Origin: JACJXF01 sp038316435
GTDB taxonomy: Bacteria > Bacteroidota > Bacteroidia > Bacteroidales > GCA-2748055
Assembly (NCBI GenBank): GCA_038316435.1
Contig: JBBQAQ010000017.1
Coordinates: forward strand, 1-64,000
Direction: 5' to 3'
Length of the DNA stretch: 64,000 bases
Made by a program: the position numbers and the translations under genes. Positions 18,910 to 29,200 of the stretch are shown here, piece by piece (the first letter of the stretch is position 1; each line of letters starts with the position of its first letter). The notes under the pieces are model-generated. The model searched no databases. It was given only the letters and a program-made list of their open reading frames with translations, and was not told the DNA's origin.

Positions 18910-19875
18910 TTATTTTAAACCTGCGTTTTGTCTAAAAAGTTCTCGAGTTTTTATGCCTGATTCTTTCATATCGGCTTCTGTCCAGTTTCCCTGAGATGAC
19001 GCACTTTCTTTGAGCATTGAGCAAGTTTCATTTTTATCGGCAATTGACCAGCAAATCCAGCTGATCTGATTTTTATTCATCCAGTTTATCCACTTAGTCC
19101 ACTCATCATAATTTATAGGACCGTTACCACTGGCTTCCATTCCTGCAGACTCAGAAACGAAAATAGGAATGCCTTTGCTTAGGGCATAATCTCCTCTGTC
19201 GCGCAGGAATTGTCCATGAGTGCCTGCATAAAAATGCAACGTGTACATAATATTTGAATATCCGATGATCGGATCATCGGCCACAAGGTGCACATCCTGG
19301 TCCCAATGAGGGTTGCCGACAAGGATTATATTATCAGGATCAAATTCGCGAATTTTTTTAATTACTTCAATTGAATAGGCTTTCACATCTGTCCATGAAT
19401 CTTTCACAGGTTCATTGAAAATTTCATAAATGACATTTGGGTATTTGCCATATTTATTGGCCATTTCTTCAAAGAAAACAAGCGATGCCTTCAACTGTAT
19501 ACCGTGACTGTGCCAGTCGATTATTACATAAATATCGTTTTTGATTGCGCCCTGAATTACAGCTTCAATCTTTTCTTTTGACCAATCGGGAGACATCAAA
19601 TATCCTTTATCTGGTTCTACTCCCATTGCAGCCCGAACAACATTGCATTTCCAGTCGTTGGCAAGCCAAGTAACTGTTTCTTCATTATAAAATCTGGGCC
19701 ACCAGTTATGCCAGCCATAGCTGACTCCCTGAAGGGCAATTGTTTTACCATTCATGTCAATCAGGCTTGTTCCTGAAACAGAAAGACTACCATGTTCCTT
19801 TACTGGCTGAGCATTCAGAGAAATGAAACATAGCGCAAATAGAAATATGAACAAAGAGTTAATTAAGTTTTTCAT
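18910..19875 (-). CDS. GH5 endoglucanase (GH5_2-like)
   Basis: 321 residues from the ATG at 19875. The alternative ATG at 19899 puts eight extra residues before the signal peptide. After a Sec signal (cleavage near LNAQ) a compact GH5 barrel follows with no accessory module. Visible motifs are LQGVSYGWHNWW, VVRAAMGV, VIIDWHSHG, the acid/base Glu155 in IYEIFNEP, LHFYAGTHGQ and the nucleophile Glu242 in PIFVSESAG, then WICWSIADK. These match GH5 subfamily 2 beta-1,4-endoglucanases. With no T9SS domain it is probably periplasmic or released by another route, unlike the GH9 and GH26 neighbours. It probably leads a GH5-GH26 transcript, set off from the large gene upstream by a terminator. Confidence 0.93.
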   Translation of the reverse strand: MKNLINSLFIFLFALCFISLNAQPVKEHGSLSVSGTSLIDMNGKTIALQGVSYGWHNWWPRFYNEETVTWLANDWKCNVVRAAMGVEPDKGYLMSPDWSKEKIEAVIQGAIKNDIYVIIDWHSHGIQLKASLVFFEEMANKYGKYPNVIYEIFNEPVKDSWTDVKAYSIEVIKKIREFDPDNIILVGNPHWDQDVHLVADDPIIGYSNIMYTLHFYAGTHGQFLRDRGDYALSKGIPIFVSESAGMEASGNGPINYDEWTKWINWMNKNQISWICWSIADKNETCSMLKESASSQGNWTEADMKESGIKTRELFRQNAGLK

Positions 19876-19942
19876 GATCTGATTATTTAAAATTGACATC
19901 CCAGATTAAAATAATAAATAAGAATTTACACGGAGTAAAGGT

Positions 19943-19978
19943 AAAAAAAAAGGAGTCCCGAAATTTCGGGACTCCTTT
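19943..19978 (-). terminator. Strong Rho-independent terminator of the large T9SS surface protein gene
   Basis: A perfect 15-bp inverted repeat without a spacer (centre between 19963 and 19964; arms AAAGGAGTCCCGAAA and TTTCGGGACTCCTTT). On the minus strand it is followed by a T run (A run at 19943-19950 on the plus strand). It lies 17 bp past the stop of the gene at 19996-23787, so it stops that transcript before GH5. Confidence 0.93.
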
Positions 19979-19995
19979 AATATGAGCCTGGTAAA

Positions 19996-22900
19996 TTATT
20001 GTAAAATCATCTTATAACGACCTACAACATCTTCGCCATTTTTAACAGTTACAAAATAGATACCAGAAGGTTGACCAGCAAGGCTAATCATTTCAGTGTT
20101 TTGTGTTACAACTCTGTCGATCATACGCTGACCAAGCAAGTTTGAAACATAAACCCTGTTACCCATTGCAAGACCTGAAACAAAGATCATTCCTGTACTT
20201 GGATTTGGATAAACATTGATACCCTTACTGTTTTGGTTACCAATTGAGGTACCAACAGTAACATCATAGGTAACTTTGGTAACATTATCACCAGCAGTAA
20301 CAACCAGTTTATCACCTACGGCAAGGTTTCCTGTATGAGGAACTCCTGCGGCATTTGTAACAACAACAGTAGCATTTTGAGCAACTAAAAGATCAGAGAG
20401 GAAATTGCTAACACTCATCAGAACATTAATACTAGTTCCGTTAATTGTTAATCCAACCTGATCAACAGTAAATACTGAAGATGTTACATAAGCCAGGTAA
20501 CTTGGAAGTGGGCCTAAAACCTGCAGATAATAAATCTTAGAGGTTGATCCGTCTTCTGAAGTAACAACGATTTTATCATCATAGTATACATCACCCAGAG
20601 TACGTTCGTATCCAAATTTATCGAGAATAATAACACTTGCGCCGGGAGCAGGAATGATATTCTTCATTAATCCGCTTACTGAAATTCCGGCTGGAACATT
20701 ACTTACAAGAGCTAAATCCTGATTTACTCCAAAAACACTGGATGTAATGAAAGCACCATTGTTCATAAGATCAGGAACAAACTGATACAGGATTTTTGTG
20801 GTTCCGTTTTCAGCAACAACTTCAATAAAGAAATCAGCTGAAACAGGCACATCAACTAAAACCGTATCATAATTTAACACTGTAAGAGGAACATAAGCGT
20901 TATTAACGTCGATCAGAGTATATGAAGCACCTAATGGAATATCAAGATTCATCATCACTGTGCGTAATGTAAGTGAATATGGGAATCCGGAAACAGTACC
21001 ATTTGCTCCGTTTACATCAACAGTATAATCGGTAGAAACCAATACTGCATCATTACTTAAACCACCCGGAGTTACATTCAGAATATACTTTGAAGTATTA
21101 ACAGCATCAGCAGAAACAACAATCAGAGTATCTCCATTTGTCAATACACCAGCGAGTTCCAGTGGTCCGGCATTTCCGTGAACTGCCAGCATCTGATCAG
21201 CATTTGCTTTTATAAGGTTAGCATAAAATTGGCTAACAGTTGTTCCTGCAACGACGCCTTTTATTCCTTCTTCCATGCTAAATCCTTCAGTTACTTTATA
21301 CAATGTGGAAGAAACTGTGGAACTGTAAATCGTTGCGCTGTTCATTAAATGAGTACCAATTCCGTCGGCAACAAATACTCTTGTTCCTGGCCATCCATAG
21401 TTTCTTGCGCCTAAAATTGCTTCATCTACATATTCCCATTCGCTATTAGAATTAGTTGTATCAAGAGAAGCACCAATTTCGGTATTTCCTTTGTAATACT
21501 GAGGCCTTCTGGTAAATGAGGCAGGTCCAGCGACAGTAACACCATCATACTTCCAATCGTTTCCATCTGCACTACCTAAAATATCAAGTACTTCGAAATC
21601 GTTAGGATCATTTGCAGATTTTGTTCCATTAATAACAGAGTCGTTGATAATTTTGAACAACATATATTTAGAACCAATCCACTGGTACATATTTGACCAT
21701 GCACCAACATTGTCTATCCATGTGCTGTGCGCGAAGTCGATATCTAGCTGATTCATCATGAATTTAGGATATCCAGCACCATTTATATCCGAATGAGTCT
21801 GACCGGCAACAAATACATCACCAGGTTGAACAATTGGGTTAACGTTATTGTCTTCAATAGCAACCGCAGGTTTAATACCCCAGTCGGCTTCACTTTGCCA
21901 TTTTCTTCCGGGAATATATTTTGTATATCTGTTTCCCCAGTTGCCAATACCGGTGTTACCAGTAATAGCATCTGCAGGTGAACCAGCATAACCAAAGGTT
22001 AGCATATACCTGCTCATATCGAGTGGTTCGGTTCCAGGGTTAACAATTTCTATGAAATGGTTACCATAATCCTGCCACCATACGAACTGAGAAATAAATG
22101 GTTCTCCGGCCCAAGGCTGAATATTTGCAAAATCCTTTTCCTTTTCAAGTTGAACTTTATAAGTGAAAATTGTAGTGTCATCTTCAGCAGTTACGGTAAA
22201 CTTAACTGTTTTATCAGCATCGGTTCCATTCAGATTTTTAGCTCTGTCTACTTCAAGTTTTGCATTTACATCACCTGTTTTTGCTACTAAAGCAGGTATT
22301 CCATCTACATCGAAAGGAACAGATACTTTATAATCGAATTTTGTACGGATATAATTGGGAATAGTATCACCGTTCCAGCCGTAGAATCCTTTATAGAATT
22401 CAGGTATATCAGGCCATGTAATTGATCCCATATATGCATCATGACTTGGAGTCCACTTGGTAATTTTAAGATAATATTCTTTTACAGCACCATTTTCAGC
22501 TGTAACTTTTAGTTTATCGCCCAATTTAAGGTCAGTCCTTGCATTTCCGTCAACCCACACAATCTGCCAATTAGCTTTTGGAGCTTTTTCCAGATATTTA
22601 AACAAGGTATCAACACGGGTAGCGAAAGGTACATTACTGATAGTGTCCATTCCGGGAATTTTATCAGATACATCACAGAATGCACCTTGTCCGCGATAGG
22701 TTCCGTTTACATTTTTCGGAATTTTTGGAACAACAATGTTTGCACCTGCTGTTGGTGGAGCTACAGTGATATCGAATACAATTTTATCCAAATCTTTACC
22801 ACAAGCATACATTGTCAGTTTATCACCTGTACGAACGGATACATAAGCGGAATCATCAAAGTTAGGCGCATAAGTATAAGCCCAAGCAATACCAGGTTTT

Positions 22901-23787
22901 CTGTTGAACTGATACATGATTGAATCATCATGTCTTACTCCCCAGGGAACAGTTAATTTAGCACCAGCAAGGTTAATATCAATTGTGCTGGAAGTAACCG
23001 TTGCGGCATCAAGATTATAATCACCATGATTACCAACTGTCCAGAATACTGCACGTGCGGCATCCCAGCCACCATCAGATAATCTAGGAATAGGCATCCA
23101 TTCTGAATCCGTTAAGTCAAGACCTCTTCCAGCATTAAAATCAAGATTACCCTTTTTAACGCTGAATTTACGTACTAAAATGCTGTTGTTTGAAGCAGCT
23201 GTAACACCGGCTATGTCGTTTGGCACATCAGCGCTGGTTCCATCGGCATCAGAGAAAATACCATTTACCTGATCAATAACAACTGAATCACCATTAGAAA
23301 GGTGATGTCTGACATACCAGCAATAACTACCATTCCAAACCATAAGAGCCTGGTAATTAGGGCTAACGCTATCAGTTGGAGCGCCAGCAGGTGCTGATTC
23401 CGGAAAATGCAATTGGATGTCAGCCAGTTTTGCCATTTCGGGTTGAGAAATATTCCTGCTAAACCTGTCAGGATACTTTAACCACATTTCAGGATTATAA
23501 TCATCAATTTTAGCAATTACAAATGATTTACCCGGATCAAGAGTCCTGTTGGGTAACATAAACCACACGTTAACTCCAGGAAGATAAGGTTGTGTCCAGG
23601 GGTTAATAGAGCCAAATTCAAAATCAGAAAGATTTAGCGTTGTTTCTCCAACATTTGATAATTCCACATAAGCAAAATGGGCTGCATCGAGCCTTGCTTC
23701 GGAAATTACAAGCGTTCGGATGGTGTCCTGGGCATTTAGTATCCCAGCCACCATTAAGAAAGCAAAGATTAGTAGTCTTGTCTTCAT
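19996..23787 (-). CDS. Very large T9SS-exported surface protein with lamin-tail-like domains and tandem repeats
   Basis: 1263 residues from the ATG at 23787; a TTG 13 codons upstream is less likely. A signal peptide (cleaved after LNAQ) leads into a lamin-tail-like domain (ISEARLDAAHFAYVELSN, near 30-70 of the mature region). Ig-like segments follow, then a second lamin-tail-like domain in the middle (GNHFIEIVNPGTEPLDMSRY). Four related ~85-residue repeats lie in the C-terminal third. The end is a type A T9SS domain (VYPNPSTGMIFVSG, NLLGQRMIDR, QPSGIYFVTV). No catalytic motif is visible. It may be an adhesin, S-layer-like or glycan-binding protein. It is divergent from the FAS1-SusCD operon across about 170 bp and has its own strong terminator, which suggests high expression. 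Function unknown. Confidence 0.88.
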   Translation of the reverse strand: MKTRLLIFAFLMVAGILNAQDTIRTLVISEARLDAAHFAYVELSNVGETTLNLSDFEFGSINPWTQPYLPGVNVWFMLPNRTLDPGKSFVIAKIDDYNPEMWLKYPDRFSRNISQPEMAKLADIQLHFPESAPAGAPTDSVSPNYQALMVWNGSYCWYVRHHLSNGDSVVIDQVNGIFSDADGTSADVPNDIAGVTAASNNSILVRKFSVKKGNLDFNAGRGLDLTDSEWMPIPRLSDGGWDAARAVFWTVGNHGDYNLDAATVTSSTIDINLAGAKLTVPWGVRHDDSIMYQFNRKPGIAWAYTYAPNFDDSAYVSVRTGDKLTMYACGKDLDKIVFDITVAPPTAGANIVVPKIPKNVNGTYRGQGAFCDVSDKIPGMDTISNVPFATRVDTLFKYLEKAPKANWQIVWVDGNARTDLKLGDKLKVTAENGAVKEYYLKITKWTPSHDAYMGSITWPDIPEFYKGFYGWNGDTIPNYIRTKFDYKVSVPFDVDGIPALVAKTGDVNAKLEVDRAKNLNGTDADKTVKFTVTAEDDTTIFTYKVQLEKEKDFANIQPWAGEPFISQFVWWQDYGNHFIEIVNPGTEPLDMSRYMLTFGYAGSPADAITGNTGIGNWGNRYTKYIPGRKWQSEADWGIKPAVAIEDNNVNPIVQPGDVFVAGQTHSDINGAGYPKFMMNQLDIDFAHSTWIDNVGAWSNMYQWIGSKYMLFKIINDSVINGTKSANDPNDFEVLDILGSADGNDWKYDGVTVAGPASFTRRPQYYKGNTEIGASLDTTNSNSEWEYVDEAILGARNYGWPGTRVFVADGIGTHLMNSATIYSSTVSSTLYKVTEGFSMEEGIKGVVAGTTVSQFYANLIKANADQMLAVHGNAGPLELAGVLTNGDTLIVVSADAVNTSKYILNVTPGGLSNDAVLVSTDYTVDVNGANGTVSGFPYSLTLRTVMMNLDIPLGASYTLIDVNNAYVPLTVLNYDTVLVDVPVSADFFIEVVAENGTTKILYQFVPDLMNNGAFITSSVFGVNQDLALVSNVPAGISVSGLMKNIIPAPGASVIILDKFGYERTLGDVYYDDKIVVTSEDGSTSKIYYLQVLGPLPSYLAYVTSSVFTVDQVGLTINGTSINVLMSVSNFLSDLLVAQNATVVVTNAAGVPHTGNLAVGDKLVVTAGDNVTKVTYDVTVGTSIGNQNSKGINVYPNPSTGMIFVSGLAMGNRVYVSNLLGQRMIDRVVTQNTEMISLAGQPSGIYFVTVKNGEDVVGRYKMILQ
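20250..21345 (-). repeat. Four tandem ~85-residue modules in the large T9SS protein
   Basis: Each unit runs SS-x-VYxVxx, a hydrophobic V-x-G-x-x strand, a PAGxxVSxFxxNL-like helix, GAxxxVxDxxGxxxxxGxL and GDxLVVTAxDG-xTKxYxVxV. Clear copies include one ending TSEDGSTSKIYYLQV and one ending TAGDNVTKVTYDVTV. The copies are diverged, which argues for old duplications. Confidence 0.75.
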
Positions 23788-23898
23788 AATTCTATGTTTA
23801 GTGTTAGTAATAATTAGGATAGACAATATTAAAACACTTAGATTGATTATCCAAATAAATAATCATGCTTTAGAATTAATCCTAAATAAAAAAAATTG

Positions 23899-23906
23899 TA
23901 CATTTG
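23899..23906 (+). promoter_or_regulatory. Candidate -7 element of the FAS1-SusCD operon
   Basis: TACATTTG is an exact match to TAnnTTTG, 53 bp before the first ATG of the operon. No TTG is found at the ideal -33 position, so an activator may be needed. It lies in the intergenic region shared with the divergent large surface-protein gene. Confidence 0.4.
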
Positions 23907-23959
23907 GTGCAATTCAGATTCTTTTTCTGAAGCCTCCAATTACTACATAAACGAATACA

Positions 23960-26266
23960 ATGATTCGAATAACTAAACTATTACTGATTGTATTGTTTGT
24001 TGCGGGTATTAGCAGTTGTGTTAAAGATCCGGAACTTACCGACAAATATGCAAGACCTGATTGGCTTGCAGGTAAGTTGTTCACTCAAATACAAGATAGA
24101 CCCGAGCTTTCCCAGTTTGCCCAATGCCTCGAAATTTCGGGCTATGATACCATAATTAATACTTCAGGTAGTTATACTGTTTTCGCTCCTAATAATGATG
24201 CTTTTACACTATATTTTGCAGAACATCCGGGCTATTCATCGGTGAGTGCAATCCCTCTGGAAGAACTCAATAGATTTGTAAAATATCATATTGTACAAAA
24301 TCCATGGAGTTCTGACCAGCTCAAAAGGCTTGATGTATATGGGTGGATTGATTCGACCGACATTAACAATGATGTCCCCAAGGGTTATAAAAGGGAAACA
24401 CTTCTTCGTGAAAAGGATCAGAAATATGGTGTTAAGTATGATGAAGCCAAATCTATTATCATCATAGACACATTGCTTTCACCTTGGTATAGAAGGCAGG
24501 CAACCGATTCGAGAAAGCATGCTCCAATTTTTTACAAGGAGCTTTTTAATATTTACGACCTGAGTTTTAACGATTTCTCGTTTTATTTCAACAGACCCTA
24601 CGACGATCCAATGGATATTTATTATGTAAACGGAAAAATTGTAACTCCGGATATATTTGCTGAAAATGGATTTATTCATATTATTGATCGGGTTATAGAG
24701 CCACTTAAAAATGCGAGTCAAATTCTGAGCACTCAAAAAAATAATAACTCTTACACTGAATTCCTTGATCTCGTGAATTTGTTCCCTGTATTTACATATA
24801 ATGAACAAAGAACAAAAGATCAGCCTGGTGCTGATCAGGGATACGATGTTGACTCGCTTTTTGATATCACATATCCCCAGCTGGCATTTAACATTACCAA
24901 CGAACGTACAAAAGCTCCTTCCGGAACAGTCGGACTTCCATCGAACGTAACGATTCGTTATCATCATGGAATGATTGCTCCAACGAATGAAGCTTTTGAT
25001 AATTTTATTAGTGAATATATTGCCGGACCAAATCATTGGGGAACATTTGCAGAAACTCCTATTCATATAAAACGAATGCTTGCAAATACCCACATGTCGG
25101 CAAATGCAATTTATCCTTCTGATTTCGAAAAGGGATTTTATAATGGTGAAAAAGATATTGTATCGATTAATCCCTCAACAATTGTTCAAAAAGAATATGG
25201 CAGCAACTGCACTTTCATAGGTACAAATGAGATGCTTGTTCCTAGAGCTTTGAAAAGCATTACGGGTCCAATTTATCTTCAGAGAAACTACGAACGGCTC
25301 ATGTATGCTATAGAATATACAGGTCTTCTTCCTGCATTAAAAAAAGAATCCAACAATTATACATTGTATGTTGAATCGGATCTCAACTTGCGTGAAGACT
25401 CCTCGCTGGTTTATGATGCAATTAGAAAAGAGTTTTCAGTTTTTCAAATCACAGGGAATCAGGTTCAGCGCTTTATACTAACAAATAATGATTTAAGAAC
25501 CTTACTTCTCAATCATATTGGTAGTGATGTGCCCAGAGGATTAGCAAATAAAGAATTTATCCGGAATCTCGCAGGGAATTATCTTATTTATAATAATATC
25601 ACCGGCGAAGTTAGTGGAACCTCCCCTTCTACTTATGGTTATCAGGGATCAGTTCAAACCAATGTCTTCCCAGTGCAAATAAGCACTAATGCGGATAATG
25701 GAATAACCTATGATATTAAAAACTGGTTTAATTTCTCATCCCAGACTTTATATGGAAAAATATCGGTCTCTTATAAAAAGTTTCATGGCCTTCTTGCGAA
25801 AGCCAAACTCGTAAATGATAAACTGTTTGAGTATACCTTCTTATCTCAAAATGAGTTTTACACTGTTTTCATCCCTTCTGATGCTGCCCTTGATGCCTAT
25901 CAGGTTGACACAATGGGAATTCCAGGATTAAAAAAATTCCTTCAATTGCATTTTATTCAGGGCGATATTATTTTTACAGATGGAAATAAATCCCCTCAGT
26001 ATTATGAATCGACCAGAATAGATGAAAAATCAACACCATTCACTACTTATTACACTAAGTTCCTAATAAACCCGGATATAGACATTATCCATATTATGGA
26101 TCCTTCCGGAAATGATTATGTCACTATTCCTGAATCTGCAACTACCAATATAATTACAGGAAGAAACTTGGGCACCGGCCAAGAAACGATTCCAAAGGTT
26201 ATTTCTACCAGTGTTATTCATGAAATTGACAAAGTGCTACTTAAAAGTGAACTTGATACCGAGTAA
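23960..26266 (+). CDS. Lipoprotein with about four fasciclin (FAS1) domains
   Basis: 768 residues. The lipoprotein signal ends in the lipobox GISSC, with Cys20 as the lipidated residue. Four FAS1-like units can be recognised by a helix followed by xYTVFxPxNxAF: near 55-85 (GSYTVFAPNNDAF), near 330-350 (HHGMIAPTNEAFDNF), near 450-480 (NNYTLYVESDLNL, degenerate) and near 635-660 (FYTVFIPSDAALDAY). FAS1 domains act in adhesion and in some cases bind glycans. It is the first gene of the seven-gene SusCD operon, 18 bp before SusC. It probably sits on the outer membrane with the SusCD complex as an accessory binding or lid subunit; that role is inference. Confidence 0.87.
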   Translation: MIRITKLLLIVLFVAGISSCVKDPELTDKYARPDWLAGKLFTQIQDRPELSQFAQCLEISGYDTIINTSGSYTVFAPNNDAFTLYFAEHPGYSSVSAIPLEELNRFVKYHIVQNPWSSDQLKRLDVYGWIDSTDINNDVPKGYKRETLLREKDQKYGVKYDEAKSIIIIDTLLSPWYRRQATDSRKHAPIFYKELFNIYDLSFNDFSFYFNRPYDDPMDIYYVNGKIVTPDIFAENGFIHIIDRVIEPLKNASQILSTQKNNNSYTEFLDLVNLFPVFTYNEQRTKDQPGADQGYDVDSLFDITYPQLAFNITNERTKAPSGTVGLPSNVTIRYHHGMIAPTNEAFDNFISEYIAGPNHWGTFAETPIHIKRMLANTHMSANAIYPSDFEKGFYNGEKDIVSINPSTIVQKEYGSNCTFIGTNEMLVPRALKSITGPIYLQRNYERLMYAIEYTGLLPALKKESNNYTLYVESDLNLREDSSLVYDAIRKEFSVFQITGNQVQRFILTNNDLRTLLLNHIGSDVPRGLANKEFIRNLAGNYLIYNNITGEVSGTSPSTYGYQGSVQTNVFPVQISTNADNGITYDIKNWFNFSSQTLYGKISVSYKKFHGLLAKAKLVNDKLFEYTFLSQNEFYTVFIPSDAALDAYQVDTMGIPGLKKFLQLHFIQGDIIFTDGNKSPQYYESTRIDEKSTPFTTYYTKFLINPDIDIIHIMDPSGNDYVTIPESATTNIITGRNLGTGQETIPKVISTSVIHEIDKVLLKSELDTE

Positions 26267-26284
26267 TTTGTATTCCAATTGACT

Positions 26285-29200
26285 ATGAAACCAAGATTTC
26301 TGAAAGAAATGAAAGCCTTCAAAAAAACCATATTCCTTGTCCTTGCGATATTTAGTTTTGCTAGCAGTATAGCACAGCAAAAAATTATAATCCGAGGAAG
26401 GGTTATTGACGAGAATAAAATAGGTGTAATTGGCGCCAATATTATTGAATACGATAAAGATAATCGTATTATCAATGGCACCATTTGTAATGTTAACGGG
26501 GATTTTATCCTTGAAATGAAAAACATTAGCAATATTCTCAAAATCAGTCTTATAGGGTACGAAACACAGGAAGTTAAACCCGACCCTACGAAACCTATGT
26601 CCATTACTCTTGCCGCAACAAACTTTGAGCTTGATGAAGTGGTTGTTTCCGCCAAACAAAAATCAATGCATAGCTTAACCAATATTGATGAACGCGACAA
26701 TGCATCTTCTTCTGTGAAGGTTGACCTTCTAGACATGAAAGAAATGGGAGTTGCGTCTGCTTCTGATGCTTTGCAGGGAAAGGTTAGCGGACTAGATATT
26801 ATCTCTGCTTCAGGCGACCCGGGATCAGGATCCCAACTGGTAATCAGAGGGATTTCATCGATGGGTAACAACAAACCACTTATTGTAATCGACGGTATTC
26901 CTCAATACTCAGTACCAACCGATTTCGACCTCAGCTCTGCTGATGCTGAAGATATTGGAAACCTCGTAAATATTGCTCTTCAGGATATAAAATCTATAGA
27001 AGTTCTAAAGGATGCTGCTTCCACTGCAGTTTACGGTTCAAAAGGAGCTGATGGAGTGTTAATTATTGAGACATTTAAAGGGCGTTTGGGAAAAGTTCAG
27101 TTTGATTACTCTTATAAAACAAGTATAAACTACCAGCCTCCTGCAATTCCCATGCTCAATGGTAACGAATATACTATGTTGCAACTTGAGGAATGGCATA
27201 ATAACTACGGCGTGTTTAATATCCCCTCTGAAATAGCCTACGATAAAGACTATTTTGATTTCTATAATTATTCAGCTAATACAGACTGGATAGGCGCAAT
27301 AACTCAAAATTCAGTAACTCAGGATCATTATTTTAATATCTCAGGAGGAGGTGAAAAAACCCGATATTTCACTTCACTTAGTTATATTGATGAGGGAGGT
27401 ACTACGATTAATACATCTTCACAAAGATTTTCTACCCGTGTAAACCTTGATTATTTCCTTTCCAAAAAGCTTTTGTTTTCAGTACAGTTTAATTATACCA
27501 ATAATAAAACTGACGGAAATTTAGAGATTAACGGCAGAAACATCCGTGAAATGGCCTATATCAAAGCTCCTAATATGAGTATATGGGAACATGATGCATA
27601 TGGAGTGCTTACAGGGGAGTACTTTACTCCTATTAATTCATACCAGGGCGGAGGTAGTGATTACTTTAATCCTGTTGCCGTTGCAAAGCTTGGAAAGAAT
27701 GATAAACTTGATAATTCATTGAATAATACATTTATTCTCCGTTACAAGATTCTTGAAAAATTAACATTCAGAGAAACAGTTTCTTTCCAATATGGAGGTA
27801 CCAAATCAAATAACTTCCTTCCATACAATGCTATAGGCGCCGACTGGCTTGAATGGACTATTAATAAAGCAGAAGAAGGAAACAATCTGTATTCATCTAT
27901 AAACACCGAATCCCAGTTAGCATTTGATTCACCCTTTGCTTCTGACGACCATGTTTTTACCGGTGCAGCAACCTGGGTAACTAATCAGTCTGCCTATGAA
28001 TGGATGAATATTCAAAGTAACAAAACTCCAAGTGTTGATATACAGGAACCTTCAATAGATGCTCAGATTAACTATATAGGTGGAGGTTCAGGTGAAACCA
28101 GAGAATTGGGCGCACTCATGAACCTTAACTATAAGTACAAGGATAGGTATATGGTGCAGACTATTGCCAGGGCTGATGCACACTCCTCTTTCGGGGCAAA
28201 TAATCGCTGGGGATTGTTTAAAGGTCTTTCTTTAGGATGGCGTTTTTCAAAGGAATCATTTGCTCAAGCTATCCCATTCCTTGGTGAAAGTATGTTGCGC
28301 GCCAGCTGGGGAGTTTCTGGAAGACAACCTGATAATCCCTACGCGCGTTTTGCTACCTACGGGTCAACTTATACAGGAAGCTATATGAACCTTACTGCTG
28401 TAGTTCCAAAGCAAATCCAGCTAAATAATCTGCAATGGGAAAGTATTGCATCAGTTGACTTGGGTCTGGAGTTAAACTTGTTTAAAGACCGGTTATTTGT
28501 TGAAGCAGACGTGTATCAAAAGAATACCACTAACCTTCTTTTCAAGGATTATAATATTCCAAGTTCCTCAGGATATCAGCAACTACTTTTCCTTAATGGT
28601 GGAGAACTGCAGAACACAGGTTGGGAGCTTATGATGGATGTAAAACTAATACGTGCCAAAAACTTCAAATGGTCGGTTAATTTCAACACTTCACAAAACG
28701 TCAATTCTTTCACCAAGCTTCCTGATAATTTTAATGTTGAACAATCAACTTCCATTGGTAATGGGGAATACCCAAAACGAGTTGAACAAGGTCAGCCAAT
28801 GGGTTCATTTTTCGGATTTCAATATCTTGGAGTGTATGCCAGCGATGCCGATGCAATGGCACATGATGCAGAAGGAAATATTCTTTATGATAATGAAGGA
28901 GCCCCTATTCCAATGACCTATCTTGGCACATACACTTTTAAAGGTGGAGATGCTCATTACGAGGATATTAACCACGATGGAAAAATCGACTTGAATGATG
29001 TTGTGTATATTGGAGATTCAAATCCTAATTTTATCGGGGGATTTGGAACCTTTATGAAATATAAAAGCTGGGAAATTTCCTGTGGTTTTCATTATCGTCT
29101 CGGGTTTGACATTATCAATGGGGTAGCTATTGAAACTGAAGGAATGAACAATCGAAACAATCAGAGTAAGGCTGTATTGCGAAGATGGAGAGTTCAGGGA

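Noticed and set aside
24479..25093. 204-residue minus-strand open frame inside the first FAS1 gene
   Set aside because: It is the antisense shadow of a gene with clear FAS1 motifs and a lipobox; its translation has no domain pattern.
26218..26874. 218-residue minus-strand open frame over the start of SusC
   Set aside because: Low-complexity antisense translation overlapping the SusC plug and regulatory-like domain, which are unmistakable.
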